DNA from: Cichorium intybus
Taxonomy: Eukaryota; Streptophyta; Magnoliopsida; Asterales; Asteraceae
DNA: 64,000 bases
Assembly (NCBI GenBank): GCA_023525715.1
Contig: CM042016.1
Span: 81,575,382-81,639,381 of the forward strand
Direction of reading: 5' to 3'
A program made the translations under genes and the position numbers. Shown here one piece after another: positions 44,495 to 58,246 of this stretch (position 1 is its first letter; every line of letters begins with the position of its first letter). The notes below the pieces were generated by a model that was given only the letters and a program-made list of their open reading frames with translations, was not told the origin of the DNA and did not search any database.

Positions 44495-47400
44495 ATTTAG
44501 GAACACGTAACACAATAAATAAATAAATGCTTATTTATTATTTATTACATAAAATCAAAATAAATAAGTAAAAATGTTCATTTATTAATTAAATAAAATT
44601 GTGTTATTAGTATCACCGGTTAATTAATTAGGAGTAAGTAGTGACGAATTTAGGTTACTAAACTAGTTGCTACAGAAAGTTGTTCCTAAAGCTTACCTAA
44701 TAAATAAGTAAATAAATAAATAAATGCTTATTTATTATTTATTACATAAAATAATAAACTAGTTTAGGAACACTAACACAATAAATAAATGCTTATTTAT
44801 TATTTATTACATAAAATCAAAATAAATAAGTAAAAATGTTAATTTATTAATTAAATAAAATGGTTTAATTAGTATCATCAGTTAATTAATTAGGAGTAAG
44901 TAGTAGACGAGTTTAGGTTACTAAACTAGTTGCTATAGAAAGTTGTTCCTAAAACTTACCCAACAGTTCAAGTATAAAAGAAAAACATAGACATTATGAA
45001 AACAAGTCAACATTAAAAACCAATCTCTCTCCTCCCTACATGATTGGTAACTCCCCCACCTTTCTCCCCTCGCATTTGGTTGACAAACACAAGGTAAGAT
45101 ATATGGGTTCTTTTAATTGTTGGTGTCTAGAAAAAAAAAAAAACGTATCAACTCATGTAGACACCGATAGTGGTAATCAATCTTGACTACAATCTCCCAT
45201 ATCAATGGACCCATATACAGTGAGTTATGAAATTTTAACATCGTATGGTTGTATTTGCTGGTTGTATTTGCAATCAATCGTAAGTGTGCTGATTAGATTT
45301 AACTTTTTTGGATTATTAAATTTTAGTTTGTTATGTCTTCCACTGAAATTATTATTAAACTGTTTTTATTCACATAATGATCACCTATTTAATTTATTTT
45401 TATCATACATAATCAAGGTTCTTGATTTTCATGGTAATGATCAAAGTACTTTAACTTAAACAGTTATGTTTTAACATCTAATGGTTTTATATAATGTACT
45501 TTTGAGAAAAGTACTATTATGTTATTAAATCACATGCTTGATTCAATAACGGACCATTAAATTCAATGCATTATGATGTAAGTGTTTATGTTTTGTTCTT
45601 GTCCAGTTTGTACTATGTTTGAAAGTAATGTATTTTGATTTGACCGATTTGCAACGTAGCCCCACCTTGACGGTGGCAGCTAACAAGAACAACGGCAATG
45701 ACTTTCTTCGACATTGTGGAGATGGTGTTTTTTCCGTTGATTCTTTATGGGATCAAAATTTTATTTATTGGAAATTGTTCCATTAATAGTTTTTAACCAA
45801 GTTAATTCACGATGGCTTATGGATTAAATTTTTAGGAATCGGCTTGGGCAACATATTACATTTTTATATTTTTATTAAATGCATGTTGATATGGTTGTAT
45901 GATGCAATATTGTTTATGAAACGAATAAAAACATGAAACTAAGTTTTTAATAAAATGATTTATTTGGAAAAACTTGGTACATCTATAATTGGTGTCAAAT
46001 TAAATTTTCGTTTCAAATTTGTTTTCAACAAAAAATCCAAAATTGTTTAAAATTGGTTTTGATGAAATGCATTGACAAAATTTTTTCTGCATGGAATAGA
46101 TCTATAACATATCATAATAATTGTAAAATAAAGATTATAAACACCCTAATTTTAATTATTGTTATCCAATTATTGGAACAACCTGAAGGTACGATTTTGG
46201 GCGTGGTTAGACCTAGCCAATTAAGACTCTTATTTGCTTAAAAATGAGTGTCGCCAAATTTCGTGTTGGACATCGTGAAGAGAAATATTGTTATATTTGT
46301 TTTGATAATTAACCTATTTCTTGAACACCCGATTGAACAACTGATAGCTAAGATGCTCGATGAGATTTCCAAAGCGGTGATAGTCGCGGAAGATCACAAC
46401 CGGAGGGACTCTAAAAAGACATTGATACTTGATGAACGTGTAGACATTTTCTATGCAGAGTTGAAAGAAAATCATGAATGGGTAAGAAAAAACTAAAAGA
46501 AGCAAAAAATGGATTTGTGATGTGGAAGTGGAGATTATTAGACCTGTTGTAGAACAAAATCATTTGCAGATGTTATTAGAATTAGAGGAGGTTTTATTAA
46601 CCGTTAAAAGCAATGTATTGCTTGCAATTTCGGATGTGTGACACATAAATTAAGCTTGTAATGAATGTAATGACAGTATAATAGCTTTATAAGGTTCTTT
46701 CATCGTTTTGTAATGTTCTTTTAACTAATGAAAATGAAAAGTACCGTCATTCATGAAAATCATAACAATTTACCATTATTGTTTAAAATCACATTACGTT
46801 TTCTTTATACGTGATACCCACGTTTAGTTGGGAGTTGCTTACGCTGCAAACAAATAGTGCCTATGTGAACTTCAAACAATTTGCACCCACCTTTCAAGTA
46901 ATTTGATCGCAATATCATCCATTTCAACTCGCTCTTTAGTGTTGCACGTGCCCCACATGCCTTTGGATTCTTCCCATTTAGTTGAGAAAGTCTTGTATAT
47001 TTTTAGACATTGTAATCATGAGCATTTGCATATTATAAAACGCCAACTTTCTACACTACTCGACTTCTAAAGACGGTATTAGGACGTGAAAATCACAAAT
47101 CATTTCTAACACAACCCTATCAGCAAGACCTCATTGTCTAACCTCAACGCGCATCACTTCATTTTCTGTTCGTAGATGTGGCTCAACAGTGGATGTTGAA
47201 GACCGTGACAAAAAAAAAAACACACAATTCTTCAAAGCAATGATATGGTTCCATAAAAGTTAAACATTATAAAATGGTAAGTAGTTCTTAGAGTTAATAA
47301 ATTGAAAATCCATTCAAACAATTCTTTGCATTCTGAAACATATAATGTAATTTTGGACAAATCTTAACATTCTTGGGTATTTTTCTAAGGTTTTTGGCGC

Positions 47401-48650
47401 TACAAACAAGTTACCAAGATGCCTAGTGACTAGTTTAACAAAAATTACGGGAAATATGGAATCCACGCCTTCATAGAAGATACATTTTGAACCCGATCTC
47501 CATACCGGAGATGTTCTTCGCATTTCAGACATGTATTTTACACATTATGATATAAAATTCAAGTAGATAAACATGTAATCTGGTTCGTAGAATCCATGCC
47601 GTCCTTCTAAAAGAGCTCCAAAGCTTAAGTTCCAAATTTTCCAGATTTTTCCAAAATATCATTCAGTTATGAAGTGTATGTCTCATTTATATAGTAGCCC
47701 CCCATCCCCCCCAAATTGGGGTTGACCCATTTTTTGTAGGATTCGAAATGTCACATTCCAGACAAATTGATTAGTTTTCAAATTTATAATATTATTTGAT
47801 TATTTTTCTTAAAACTTTACAAAAAAGTGTTTAATTTAATCAATATCCGGTAGTATCTTTTCTAGTTTAACTCTTCATCTTACGTGGTTTATACATATTT
47901 TAACTTGTTTTTTAATATATTGCAAATACACAATAATAATGACTATAATTTATAATAAAAACATTATTAAAAAATTTTCATGGATAAAATCAAAACAAAA
48001 CCAATATTATTGTCAAAAAATATTATAAACTCTACTTTTAGTTTTATAGATACAGAGAAATGACGTCAAGATCTGTATCTTAATTTTATCATAAACACCA
48101 AATTTACAAATATAAAAATATTATGTTTTCATTTATCATTTTATATAAAATTATAGGTTAAATAAATGAATATGTATGTGATCGATTTATAACCCTTATA
48201 GGATCTATGAATAGTGGTGGTAGACTATTAAAATGAACGCATTTATATGTTGATGTAAATTGAACGTTTTTGAAGCTAAGTAAGTTATCATTATAACAAC
48301 TCAAAGAAACTTGCCCATTTTACAATCCTTTCTATTAAATAAGAATACCAAAATTTAGAACGGAATGTGGCATTGTATCACCATCTTGTGGCACATTTAA
48401 ATTGTACCCCAATCAATATCGGATATTCCAATTATCAGAAACTTTTATTTTGTACATACACTAGTTTTTTTTTTACAAGGGGCCCGGCCATGTAAAGTTG
48501 TCTTGGGCCGTCATAAAATAGGCTGGGTTACAACAATGAAAATTGCTTTATTTTTGGACATGTCTATAATTATATAGATTTCTCTATGTAGAATGTTGTA
48601 ATAAGAATAAATGAAAGTATGATACTATAACAAACAAATCAATAAAAATA
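44495..48650. other. gene-poor spacer
   Basis: A direct duplication of an AATAAATAAATGCTTATTTA-rich block with GGTTAATTAATTAGGAGTAAG occurs at about 44500-44690 and 44700-44950. An 82-codon frame at 46248-46496 (DEISKAVIVAEDHNRRDSKK) might be a relic of a gene but matches nothing I know. Other frames are random. No RNA gene was seen. Confidence 0.4.
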
Positions 48651-48654
48651 CATT

Positions 48655-48790
48655 ATTGTTTTCTTGAATTTAACCGGTTGGCAAATGTCACCTCCAGTTT
48701 GGTGGCACCCACCAACCGGTCACTCGAACCTGAAACCTCACTTATAAATTCTCACATCCTTACAACTAAAACACACATACATGACATCTT
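48655..48790 (-). mobile_element. possible degenerate SINE
   Basis: The minus strand has GGTTCGAGTGACC, close to a polymerase III B box (GGTTCGANNCC), after GTGAGGTTTCA. Downstream is a GC-richer body with ACCGGTTGG and its complement CCAACCGGT. No clear A-tail or target duplication was found, so this is only a candidate. Confidence 0.3.
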
Positions 48791-48970
48791 CTATGTATAC
48801 CTTCAATAATTGTGTCCCAAAACTTAACTATCTTTATAGCTAATTACATGAATACTCCACAACCTATACACCCAACACCCTTTGGTTCTTGTATATACAA
48901 ATACAAATTAAAAAAAAAAAAAAAAAAAAATCTTTAACCATCTTTTTTTATTTACCATCTACTTTTTCTT

Positions 48971-51241
48971 TCACTTTAATGCTTCTGCGGTTGCACCAAG
49001 TGCAACCGCAGCAGATTCCGCATGCGTAAGAAGATGATCATAAATCTTCTTTCTTATCCGACCAATTCTCTCCCCTTCATCTTTACTCGTTCCAATCTTA
49101 TCTAACCACTCACTCACGCTCTTGAGCTGAGTCAGCATCCCCGCAATCCTACCATTATCAGACACCATGTCCACGTCAGCATCCAAGAATCTTTCAACAA
49201 ACCCCAAGAACCAATCCCCCGATTCCATTTTTAAACTTTCCACCAAATTCAACGTCTCATAAATCCCGCCCCCTTTTTCCCATTTCGGAGGTGGGGCCTG
49301 GGACTTTTGGTCAACCGCGGTCCGACGGAGCTTTGGTGGTGCCGTCTTCGTGGGGCCCTCGAGTGGTACGGTGGGCTGGCGGGTAGAAGATTGTGGCTGT
49401 TTGGCGTACACCGTGAAAGACGATAAGTTGGTGATTATGGCGGATTGGACCCAAAGATTTGCTTTTTTATGGCGATCCGATGTGAGTTTTGTAAAATCTT
49501 CTGACGGGTTTTCTTCGGGGTTTGATGATGAATTGGGATTTATGATTTTTGTTAAAGATTCGGTAATTTGATGAATGTTATTTAATGTAGCATACATTGA
49601 CAAAAATTGGTCAACAGCGGGCTGTGGGTTGTCTTCTTTTGCGTAAGAACAAAGCTCGGAATAAGTACTGTAATGAGACAAAAAAAAATTAAATAATAAA
49701 CTCTTGAGTTTTCTATCAAGAAAATAAAATGAAAAATATACAAAATAATAAAGTACCTTATACATTGAAGTATGCTTTCAGCAGCTGAAGCCTCTTGAAT
49801 AGCCTCCACTGCAGCAATTTGTGCAGCATCTCTATGCTTTAGGACTTCCTACAAAACAAAAGAAAAAAATATTAATTATAGACGATTGGGCAAAATGGTC
49901 ATTTACTGTCATTCAGCCAAAAAAGAAACAACATGGTAGTCATATAATTGAGAATATACCTTTCCAAGCTTTGAAATTGTCAATGGGAGTGAAGACCAAG
50001 AATCACTTTCATTTGTCAATCTCTTATTACTAACAGAAACCTTCATCATGTTTCCTAATAATCCATTCGATGAAACTTCTGTTAACAATTTCCTCCTATT
50101 TGATGATTTTTCTCCAATCGTATCAACTCTCTTCATAGGTATTTTTTCAGACTTATTTTCTTCTTTAGATGACTTCACTTTATTATTCTCTTCTTTTTTC
50201 CACATCCTTTCACTTGTTGATTTTCTTGAAGTCTACATTACAAGATTATTTGCACAAATGAGAACTTACAAGAAATAGACACCATATAAATAGTAACCAT
50301 GTTTCATGTGTTTCACCTAGGTACTTACAACTTTTATTCAAGATGTTTAACTTTAACCACTCAACTCTCAATTTTGTTTTAATGTTGTGAAATTTTATAT
50401 TTTATACGATGACATGGACAAATGAAGAGCAAATTAAGAAAAAGGATCTCACCGTAGTAATTCGAGCTTCGGGCTTTGAAGTTTTCTTGGTGATATCAAG
50501 TCTTGGAGTCCTTACATCCATTTGACCCTCCCAACTCTTTCTAAGAGCCTTTTGTCCCAAAATAATACCGGATTTCTTCACATTTTGATTTAATTTTCCC
50601 CCCAAATTCAATTTAGGCATTGTCTTATTTACTCCATTAATACTCGATTGCTTCTTGATCCCATTGGAGAACTTCTCAACCGAATTCGGAATTGAATAAA
50701 AACTAGTGGGAGACAAAGGCGTTTGGCTTGAATTGAACGGTTTTGCTTTCAATTTCAAAGACCCTTTTGCCCCAATTCCATCAATTACCGATTTTGACAA
50801 TTGGGATTTCGATTTTGCCAAAAGTGGTGTAGTTTTCTTGCTACCCAATTGATTATTGTTGAGGAAACCTAAAGAGTGTTTGGCAACTATATCCTCGGGG
50901 GTGCCTACACAAGGGTGTCGGCCAGGAACTGGCCGAACCCCTTGTAAAATGGGCACAGGAGAGGCTGATTTCAGCCTCTCCACGAATATATACTGACCCA
51001 ATTGGATCTTGTCATTGAGAACAAGATCATTCTGGTGATCAGGTAAAGAAACATACGTGGCATGAGAAGAATCGGATACTTTTATATAAAACCCTTGGTT
51101 TTTAAAAAGTGAACCACCGGATAATGAAGGAACAATGCTCACCACTTGCAATAGAGATGATCGGTGTTCACCTCCGACTTTCACATCTGTGTTCATGTGT
51201 TGAAGCAGTTTTAACAATACACCAGGGATCAAAGTCGCCAT
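48971..51241 (-). CDS. DUF936 family protein (function unknown)
   Basis: Exons on the minus strand: 51241-50453, 50232-49960, 49848-49757, 49667-48971, with GT/AG borders and an open frame of 616 aa. The start MATLIPGVLLKLLQHMNTDVKVGGEHRSS is cut here to the family hallmark MATLIPGVLLKLL. It continues with LLQVVSIVPSLSG and GFYIKVSDSSHATYVSLP, VGTPEDIV, all typical of the plant DUF936 N-terminal domain. The middle is basic and low in complexity (Lys/Ser-rich). Exons 3-4 give the conserved C-terminus: AAVEAIQEASAAESI, TYSELCSYAKEDNPQP, the LWVQSAIITNLSSF helix, ETLNLVESLKMESGDWFLGFVERFL and the last helix IYDHLLTHAESAAVALG. Start chosen at the second Met of the frame (51241), since the family begins there. 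The biochemical role is not established from sequence. Length fits the family. Confidence 0.92.
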
Positions 51242-51960
51242 TGTTGTTGATAACTTCAATATGCATCACACCACTTTAAAACAACAAAATCAATTTAAAA
51301 AACTAGATCCAGATTCTTTATATGAATTCGAGAAATCATTAAAATGGTCCCCAAAAGTCCATAACATGAAACTAGGGTAAAAAACAATCGATTTTCATCA
51401 ACACCGACAGAAAAGTAGAAACAGAGAGAAACCCAGAACAAATAATATCAATTATAACCAAATTTGGTAATGCCCACCAAGTTTTTTTGGCTTAATCAAG
51501 ATGTGAATACATATAATTTGGTGGGTACGCTGAACAACTGTTGGCAGTTAATATGATTACAGTAATACCATGAAAGAGGGAACAAGAAACAGACAAATGG
51601 CATTGATCGCAGATGGGTCAAAAGGAGAAAATTATTTGTTGAAGGTCAGGACAAGGATCGAATCTAAGCGCTACCGACTCCCAAAATTCGGGTTGTTGTA
51701 ATATTTCCCAAAGATTTTTGCTCTATTGTTCAAGTCCATCTGTACAGATAAATGATTCTCTTTTTGAAGAAAGAAAACGGGAGAATTAGAGGCGTAATTT
51801 TCATACATACAGTAAAGCATTGAGGAAAAGTGTTGAAGAAAAATGATTAGATGAAGTGAGTTGAGACACACGTCTCCTTTTCCTGGACAGAACTGGTGTG
51901 ATCTGAACATGGGGAGAGAAAAGAGGGACCCGAGTTGAGTCGAGTGTTGCTTTCCTTTTC
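51242..51960 (-). promoter_or_regulatory. 5' UTR and promoter region of the DUF936 gene
   Basis: About 700 bp with no other gene. The stretch from 51242 to about 51300 is probably 5' UTR; a leader intron is possible (several GT/AG options) but could not be fixed. Beyond 51960 the composition becomes AT-rich spacer. Confidence 0.4.
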
Positions 51961-52074
51961 GAGTAGTGGACTCAATTTTAAGAAATTTAATTTAAATTAT
52001 AATTTATTTCAAAGACAAGTATGCAATTTTTAAATTTTGAATTATAAATTTCAAAATATACATTAATTTTATAA

Positions 52075-52340
52075 AATTTTGATTTTGATACTGTGTTTTT
52101 TTTAATTAAGTCATTAAGTTTCAATTTTTTTTCAATTAAATCACTATGTTTTCAATTTTGTTTCAATATTAACCACGTGACCAGTCAACCCGGTTTTCAG
52201 CTGACGTGGCATGATGACGTGGCACCTAAGTGTCAAAACTGAAACAAAATTGAAAATATAGTAACTTTATTGGAAAAAACTGAAAACTTAGTGACTTAAT
52301 TGAAAACAAAATAACACGATGTCAAGATCGAAATTTTTTT
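52075..52340. mobile_element. foldback MITE upstream of the DUF936 gene
   Basis: About 265 bp with opposed arms: TTTTGATTTTGATACTGTGTT left, AACACGATGTCAAGATCGAAA right, and AAACATAGTGATTTAATTGA-type words in both directions. The centre holds GACGTGGCATGATGACGTGG. Exact ends and TSD were not resolved. Confidence 0.65.
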
Positions 52341-52444
52341 GAAAACTTAGTACATTTTTGGAATTTCCCTACATTTTTTAAAAGTACAAATATTTTTTTT
52401 AGGTTTGTAGTAGTGTATGTGTGTGTGTGTGTATATATATATAT

Positions 52445-53356
52445 TGTAACACCACGATACTTTTGATAAGTATTTATACGGTAATCATAGTGTATTTATG
52501 ATTTAATATGGTGTTCTAAGTATTAGAAAGTTAATACTAGAAAAAGGGGGTAAATTGGTCATTTTACCATAAAAGGGTAATTTGGTCATTTGACCATGTA
52601 AAGGACCAATTATGTAAAAATATTGTTTGCCTGTGGCAAAAGTATAAAGAATGAAAGTTATATGTGATAAAATGTGAGAAAAGTGCCAAAAGTTCAAGAA
52701 AATGAACTTAGGGACTAGATTTGTAAAAATTTGGAAGTATAAATAGGAGAGTTGACTCTCCATTTGGGGTTGAACACTTTGAAGCTACGGGAAGTTTCTT
52801 GAAGATGAAATTTCTGAAAATCAGCCACGGGAGAAGAAGGATTTGAAGGATTTGAAGCAAGTGTTTGAAGATTTTCACATTAAAAGGTTAGTAAGAAAGT
52901 TCTAACCTAAGTTTTATGTGTATTCTTGATTTGGTTTTCTTGGGATGAATTGGAATTGAAATTTCAGTTATAGTCCAAGAAGCTTATATGATTTCTGATA
53001 TCAAATTTGTTCTTAGTAGTAAGAACATATGTTAAAAACAGCAAAGTAGGTTGCTATTGTTGAAAAATTGAAATGTTGCTCAAGAACCCTAAATCATGAA
53101 TTGGTGTGATTAAGGTAATTCTAATGGCTTTGTTAAGTCCTAAAGATCACCTAGGACGTATTAAGACATTCCTAAGTGATTGTTTTTAAAGAATTTCAAT
53201 TTTGGTGTATTAATGCAAAAACGGGAATTGTTTGAACATGATTGAAATCTATGATTTCCATGGCTTAAAACCTGAGGTTAAGTGATGGTTTTTGACCTGG
53301 AACAAACTCCTATCGATTAAGTAGGGTATTAAGCACTTAAAATGAGAAAATAGGAA
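52445..53356 (+). mobile_element. LTR 5' part (TGTAACACC start) interrupted by a CACTA element
   Basis: Starts TGTAACACCACGATAC, preceded by a short GT/AT repeat (52414-52444), and runs to the CACTA insertion at 53357. Words such as TTGGTCATTTTACC and the GA-rich stretch at 52795-52870 resemble the transcribed part of gypsy LTRs. The rest must lie beyond the window. Confidence 0.55.
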
Positions 53357-55150
53357 CACTAGTACAAAATCGCACATTGGTCACACTTGATCGAAAAATG
53401 CCTGCGACATTTTTAAAAAAAAGTGTGGCCATAGGGCACTGATGAAATTTCGAGAACGTTTATGGCTACATGTAAATTAGTTTGTGTGACCATATTATGG
53501 AGAAACAAAACAATGACCACACTTATTTACAAAAATGTGACACTCATTCGTTACACTGGACTTAAATGTGACTAAATGATACAATCACCCACATTTACCG
53601 TTTTAAGAATGTGACATTTATTTTATTAGAGATTATAGATACGTAATGGTCACATAAGAAAATTGTACATGTGACTCTGTGATTGTGCAATATTGGACAC
53701 ATCAAATCTAATGTGTCCAAAAACATAACAAATATGGCCACATCAAATATAATGTGTCCAAAAATATAACAAATATGGCCACATAAAATAGTCGTGTGTC
53801 CATAGGATGATGTTTATTGGTTACATATTAAAAGTAATAAAATAAGTCGGTTTAAGTGGTTTATTGTCATATGCATATTTATTACATGTGTCAAAATATG
53901 ATCAATTGTATTGGAAAATTTAAATACGTGTGACTATATGTAGGATTTGGTGAGCGTAGAATTAAAAAACGTGTCCATAGGTAAATATAGTTGAATAAGA
54001 AAACCATTGTTTGGGTAGTCTACATATTTTATGTTCATTGAAAGTGTGACCATCGATATGTAATTGCCATATGTTTTATATTATATTATGTCCAAAGGTA
54101 AAAAATGGTCATCATAAAAATTAAAAATGTTTATGTAGGTATGCAATGGTCACGTCGTAATATCTTATGTGTGACTTAAAACAAACTATTGTCATGATAA
54201 AAGAGAAATGTTGTGAGTGTAAGTTTCATATGATCACTGTATACTTGATTTTATGCGTCTAAAATTGTATACAATATAACTGGTAATAAGGTTGACCACA
54301 TAAATGATTTTTTGTGTCTATAAGATTGGGTTAGCCACTTAGTAAAGGAAAACAAAAACAAGTAATTATAATCATTCTATGGTCACATTTTAATTGTTTA
54401 TGCTTGTCAACAAACAAATAATTGTTATGATAAAAGAGAAAACATTGCGAGTATAAGTATTATATGGTTACGGCATAGTTTATATACGTGTCTAAAGGAT
54501 TTGATTGATTTCAATGAAGGTAAAATCGAGTACATATGGTCATGTAAATGACTTTACATGTCCATAGAGTAGCGTTTAGACACTTAGTTAAAAATCAAAT
54601 ACATGTAACTATAACCATGTTATAGTCACTTCGTAATATCTTATATGTGTCTAAAACAAACAATTGCATAATAAAAGAGAAAAGTTGTGAGTGTAAGTAT
54701 TATATGGTCACGGTATAGTTTACTATACGTGTTTAAAACTATATATAATATAAATGGTAAAAAATTATTTATTTGAGATTTTAGACACATTGAATTAAGC
54801 AAACCGTGGCCAAAGATGTTGTAATCAATTATTATTCCGAATGACTGTGGCCATAACTTTTTTATAGACACACAAATGTTTTTAGATAGCGATCATCGTT
54901 CATCCGGTAGTAACAAAAATTATTGTTACCATAACATTTGATATCATTCAGACACATAAAAAAAATCGGTGTGACTATTGTTTATATTTTGTCACACAAA
55001 TATGATAAAATTGTGACTATAAAATACTTACAATCACTAGTTTTTCTTTTATCATGACTATTTTTATATTTAGTCACACATTTATATTTTAGAATGTGGT
55101 TATTTTTTTGTATTTACCCACAGGTATAATTACACATATTAGACACCTAT
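53357..55150. repeat. CACTA subterminal repeat region
   Basis: The motif (A/T)TGGTCACA(T/C), or its complement TGTGACCA, recurs throughout in direct and inverted order, often with ATGTGTC(C/T)A. In En/Spm elements such clusters are binding sites for the element's own regulatory protein; here that role is inferred from position. Confidence 0.8.
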
Positions 55151-55372
55151 TATTATTATAATTTGAACAAAAATATAAATATAAAATATAATGTAATAAA
55201 AAACAAGTTTTTATTATTAATAATTTAATATTCTTAAATCAAACCAAATATACAATACAATGTGGGATATCATATTACTCTTTTCATCATTCCAAAATCT
55301 AGCATACAACTTTTGTCTCAGGTATCGCCGATACCTTGGCCAGATTGCAAATCTAAAATTCCACATGCCCTT

Positions 55373-55506
55373 TTTCTTTTCTTTTCTTTTCTTTTTTTCT
55401 TTTGGAATGGAAATCTAAATTTACTCCTAACCTAAACACCTCCTAAACTACCACCAATGTCTCCGAAGAGACTAGAACCCTCACCCTTAGGGTGGAAGGC
55501 AACACC
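55373..55506 (-). mobile_element. SINE with 17-bp TSD inside the CACTA element
   Basis: Target duplication AAATTCCACATGCCCTT at 55356-55372 and 55507-55523. On the minus strand: GAGGGTTCTAGTCTC (B box like), GGTAGTTTAGGAGGTG, TTAGGAGTAAATTTAGATTT, CCATTCC and an A-rich tail. The 3' half is like the SINE at 44346-44482, but the head differs. Confidence 0.9.
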
Positions 55507-55523
55507 AAATTCCACATGCCCTT

Positions 55524-57590
55524 GTTGTCCAAAGATACTAATATGGCACTCCATGAATTTAGATATACCTACACCAAATTAATCAAACTACAAATAATTT
55601 CTTCAATATTATTACAAATAATCATTAACCGACTCAAACTTTCATATACAATTCAAACTTTAAACAATACCTGCACAATGTGTCTTCATATTGTATAATC
55701 TCTTCCCAACTAGATCCAAATCTACAATTTACAAATTATAAAGTTATTCTTAAGGAAGATACTATAAAAGAGATTTACAACAGACCAAGAATCAGACCCA
55801 TCTAGATGGCATGATCGAATAACAGCCTCGTTATTTTTTAATACAATTTCAACAAAGTCATGAAGAGTGAAACCCATAACAGACGGGCCAATAATATAAG
55901 AGTTTGAAGGGGGTGTATCTCTAATTGAGTTTAATTTAAAGACACCGTGAATATTATAATAGTCAACAATCTTTAATGGAGTTTCTGGGTTAGCATATGA
56001 CATTAAATTTACAGCATACCTAAGTATTGATTCCTCCGGACATCTCTTTATTACACAAAACGCATTTCACTCGGTCCAACTTGTTAGGATTAGCCAATAC
56101 TCCATATGCCCATCCAGGATCGTTTGATTTCCTTTTAAGATTCTCTTGGCTTGTAGTTGGTTCCGTAGATGGGGTCGTTGTGGTGGATGTCATCACTTAA
56201 GATGCTATTTAAGATAAGAAAATACCACCATTAGAAAATTCAAATTAAACAGTTAGAATAAAAAGTTACATACAAAGGACAGTGGACACAATTAATGAAT
56301 CTGTGAAATTAATAGTTTCTGAAATACAGTTAGAATAAAATATGAAATACACGGTTACTGAAATACATAAACGAATACATGATACATATTACATACATAA
56401 ACAAATACATGATACATAGTTACATGATGATGATACAAAGTTAATGAATCTGTGAATAATGAATACATAATGAAGAAATAGTCAAATGATACAGTCAAAT
56501 GATACACAGTTACTGAAATACATGATACATATTACATACATAAACGATACACAATTAATGATATGCAGTTACAAAGTCTGAAGTTATCTCTTTCTGTGGC
56601 AAATGTCAAAGAATCTCAAATACATACATACCTAGATACTTTTAAAACTAAAATCTCAAATAGTCAAATACATACACTCTGAGAATTCGTGAAAATGTGA
56701 AATACGTATATACTCTGTACTCTGTAGCAAGAAATCTGAAATACATAAAAACTGAAGAAATCTGAAATCCTAAATTTGAAATACATACTCTGTAGTCTAG
56801 TCTCTAATTCTGTATCAAGCAATCTGATATACATACATTTATAATCTGAAATACATACACACACTGAAATTCATACACCAGTCACCGTCGCTTAAAAAGA
56901 AGAGAAGTAGAGAGGTAGAGAGAAGATAAGTAGCTGAACATCTTCTGAAAATCGAAAAAACGTAACCCATTCTTCACTGAAATCGAAAAAACGTAACCCA
57001 TTCTTCACTGAGTCGCTGTCGCTTAAAGGAGAGAAGTAGAGAGGACTAGTTGATGGAGTGAGATATCGAGAGGCGGAGAGAGTATGAATTACCTTGACTT
57101 AGTCGCCATCGCCGATCATCGATTAGGTTGACTGGTGATAACAAAATCGATTAAGTACTGGGTTAGGTTTACCGCAGATCGTCACTTTAGTCGCCGGTGG
57201 ATGACCGGTGTTAACACTACGTCGCCATTGTCATAGCCTTCTCGCTGATTGCCGGTGGTTGGGACTTGGGATCGCAAATCGCCATGAGACTTGAGAGCAC
57301 TGAGTCGGATGTGAGAAGGGAGAAAAGAGAGGGAGAAACGGGATTAGGGTAAAAAAAATATTGTTTTCCTTTTTAATTTTTTAAAATTAAAAACTAAAAA
57401 ATTAACTTTCACCAAAATCTTCCCGCTCAACCGAGTTTGACCAGCTTTGACCGAGTTATCCCGAGTTTGACCGAGTGTTGACCGACTTTTGGCCGAGTTT
57501 GACCGAGTTTGACCAAGTTTGACCGCCGTATAAGGTATGAGCCTTAGGGTTCAGGTGTGGTTTCATCAACCCACTTGAACCCACACACAC
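55524..57590. other. CACTA interior, no certain gene
   Basis: A 93-codon frame at 56003-55722 (MSYANPETPLKIVDYYNIHG) is of unknown nature. From 56260 to 56880 there are irregular GAAATACATACA / ATACATGATACA repeats. A 41-bp direct repeat with AAAACGTAACCCATTCTTCA lies at 56947-57010. GC-richer sequence (57060-57320) resembles the 5' region of a gene on the minus strand (TCGCCGTCGCC words) without an open frame I can name. Confidence 0.4.
57425..57530. repeat. short-period repeat of GACCGAGTTT
   Basis: About nine copies of the decamer TTTGACCGAG with variation (TTTGACCAGC, TTGGCCGAGT). Each contains TTGACC, the core of plant W-boxes, but the pattern is equally explained as a simple repeat. 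Confidence 0.8.
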
Positions 57591-57605
57591 ACACGCACAC
57601 ACTCA

Positions 57606-57724
<119 letters not shown>

Positions 57725-58074
57725 TTACACACACACCATATGTAGGTTTTAATTTCCTGTATTTGGGTTTTAATTCCCGAATTTAGGATTTAATGTTCAG
57801 TATTTAGGTTGTTTTTATTTGTTTTGTAATGGTGTGCTTTTTTAAATAAATGATATTTGACTTTTTAATTTTAGTTAATATGTATTTAATATTATTTGAA
57901 AGATTAAATTAAATGTTATATTATTTTTTTAATTGATAAATAAATTTAATAATAAAAAATCTGATGTGGTATCGTGGGTTCAGTGGATATTGGTTCCATG
58001 GGTGAAAGATTGGTGAAAGATGGGGAAAGATTAAAGTGAGAGGAGAGAGAAAAACTGACGTAGCGCATGGGATG

Positions 58075-58246
58075 GGTGGGTTTATTGGGAGTATGACTTG
58101 TGTACTATGGCTTATGGCATATGACTTATAGCTTATGGTGTATGGGTTGGGGCTTAAGGCTTATGGCTTAGGTCTTAGGGTGTAAATTCTATTGCTTAGG
58201 GCTTAGGGATTTTAGCTTATGGTTTAAAGCTTGTGCCTTATGGGTT
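58075..58246. repeat. degenerate GGCTTATGGCTTA repeat, left block
   Basis: Loose repeats of 7-12 bp around GGCTTA / GGGCTTAGGG / TATGGC. It borders the 30-bp minisatellite, and the same type of sequence continues on the other side (58972-59430), so the minisatellite probably grew from within this array. Confidence 0.75.

Noticed and set aside
46248..46496. Possible small gene with DEISKAVIVAEDHNRR
   Set aside because: No family match known, no visible splice partners, and the N-terminal part is AT-rich hydrophobic noise; left only as a remark in the spacer entry.
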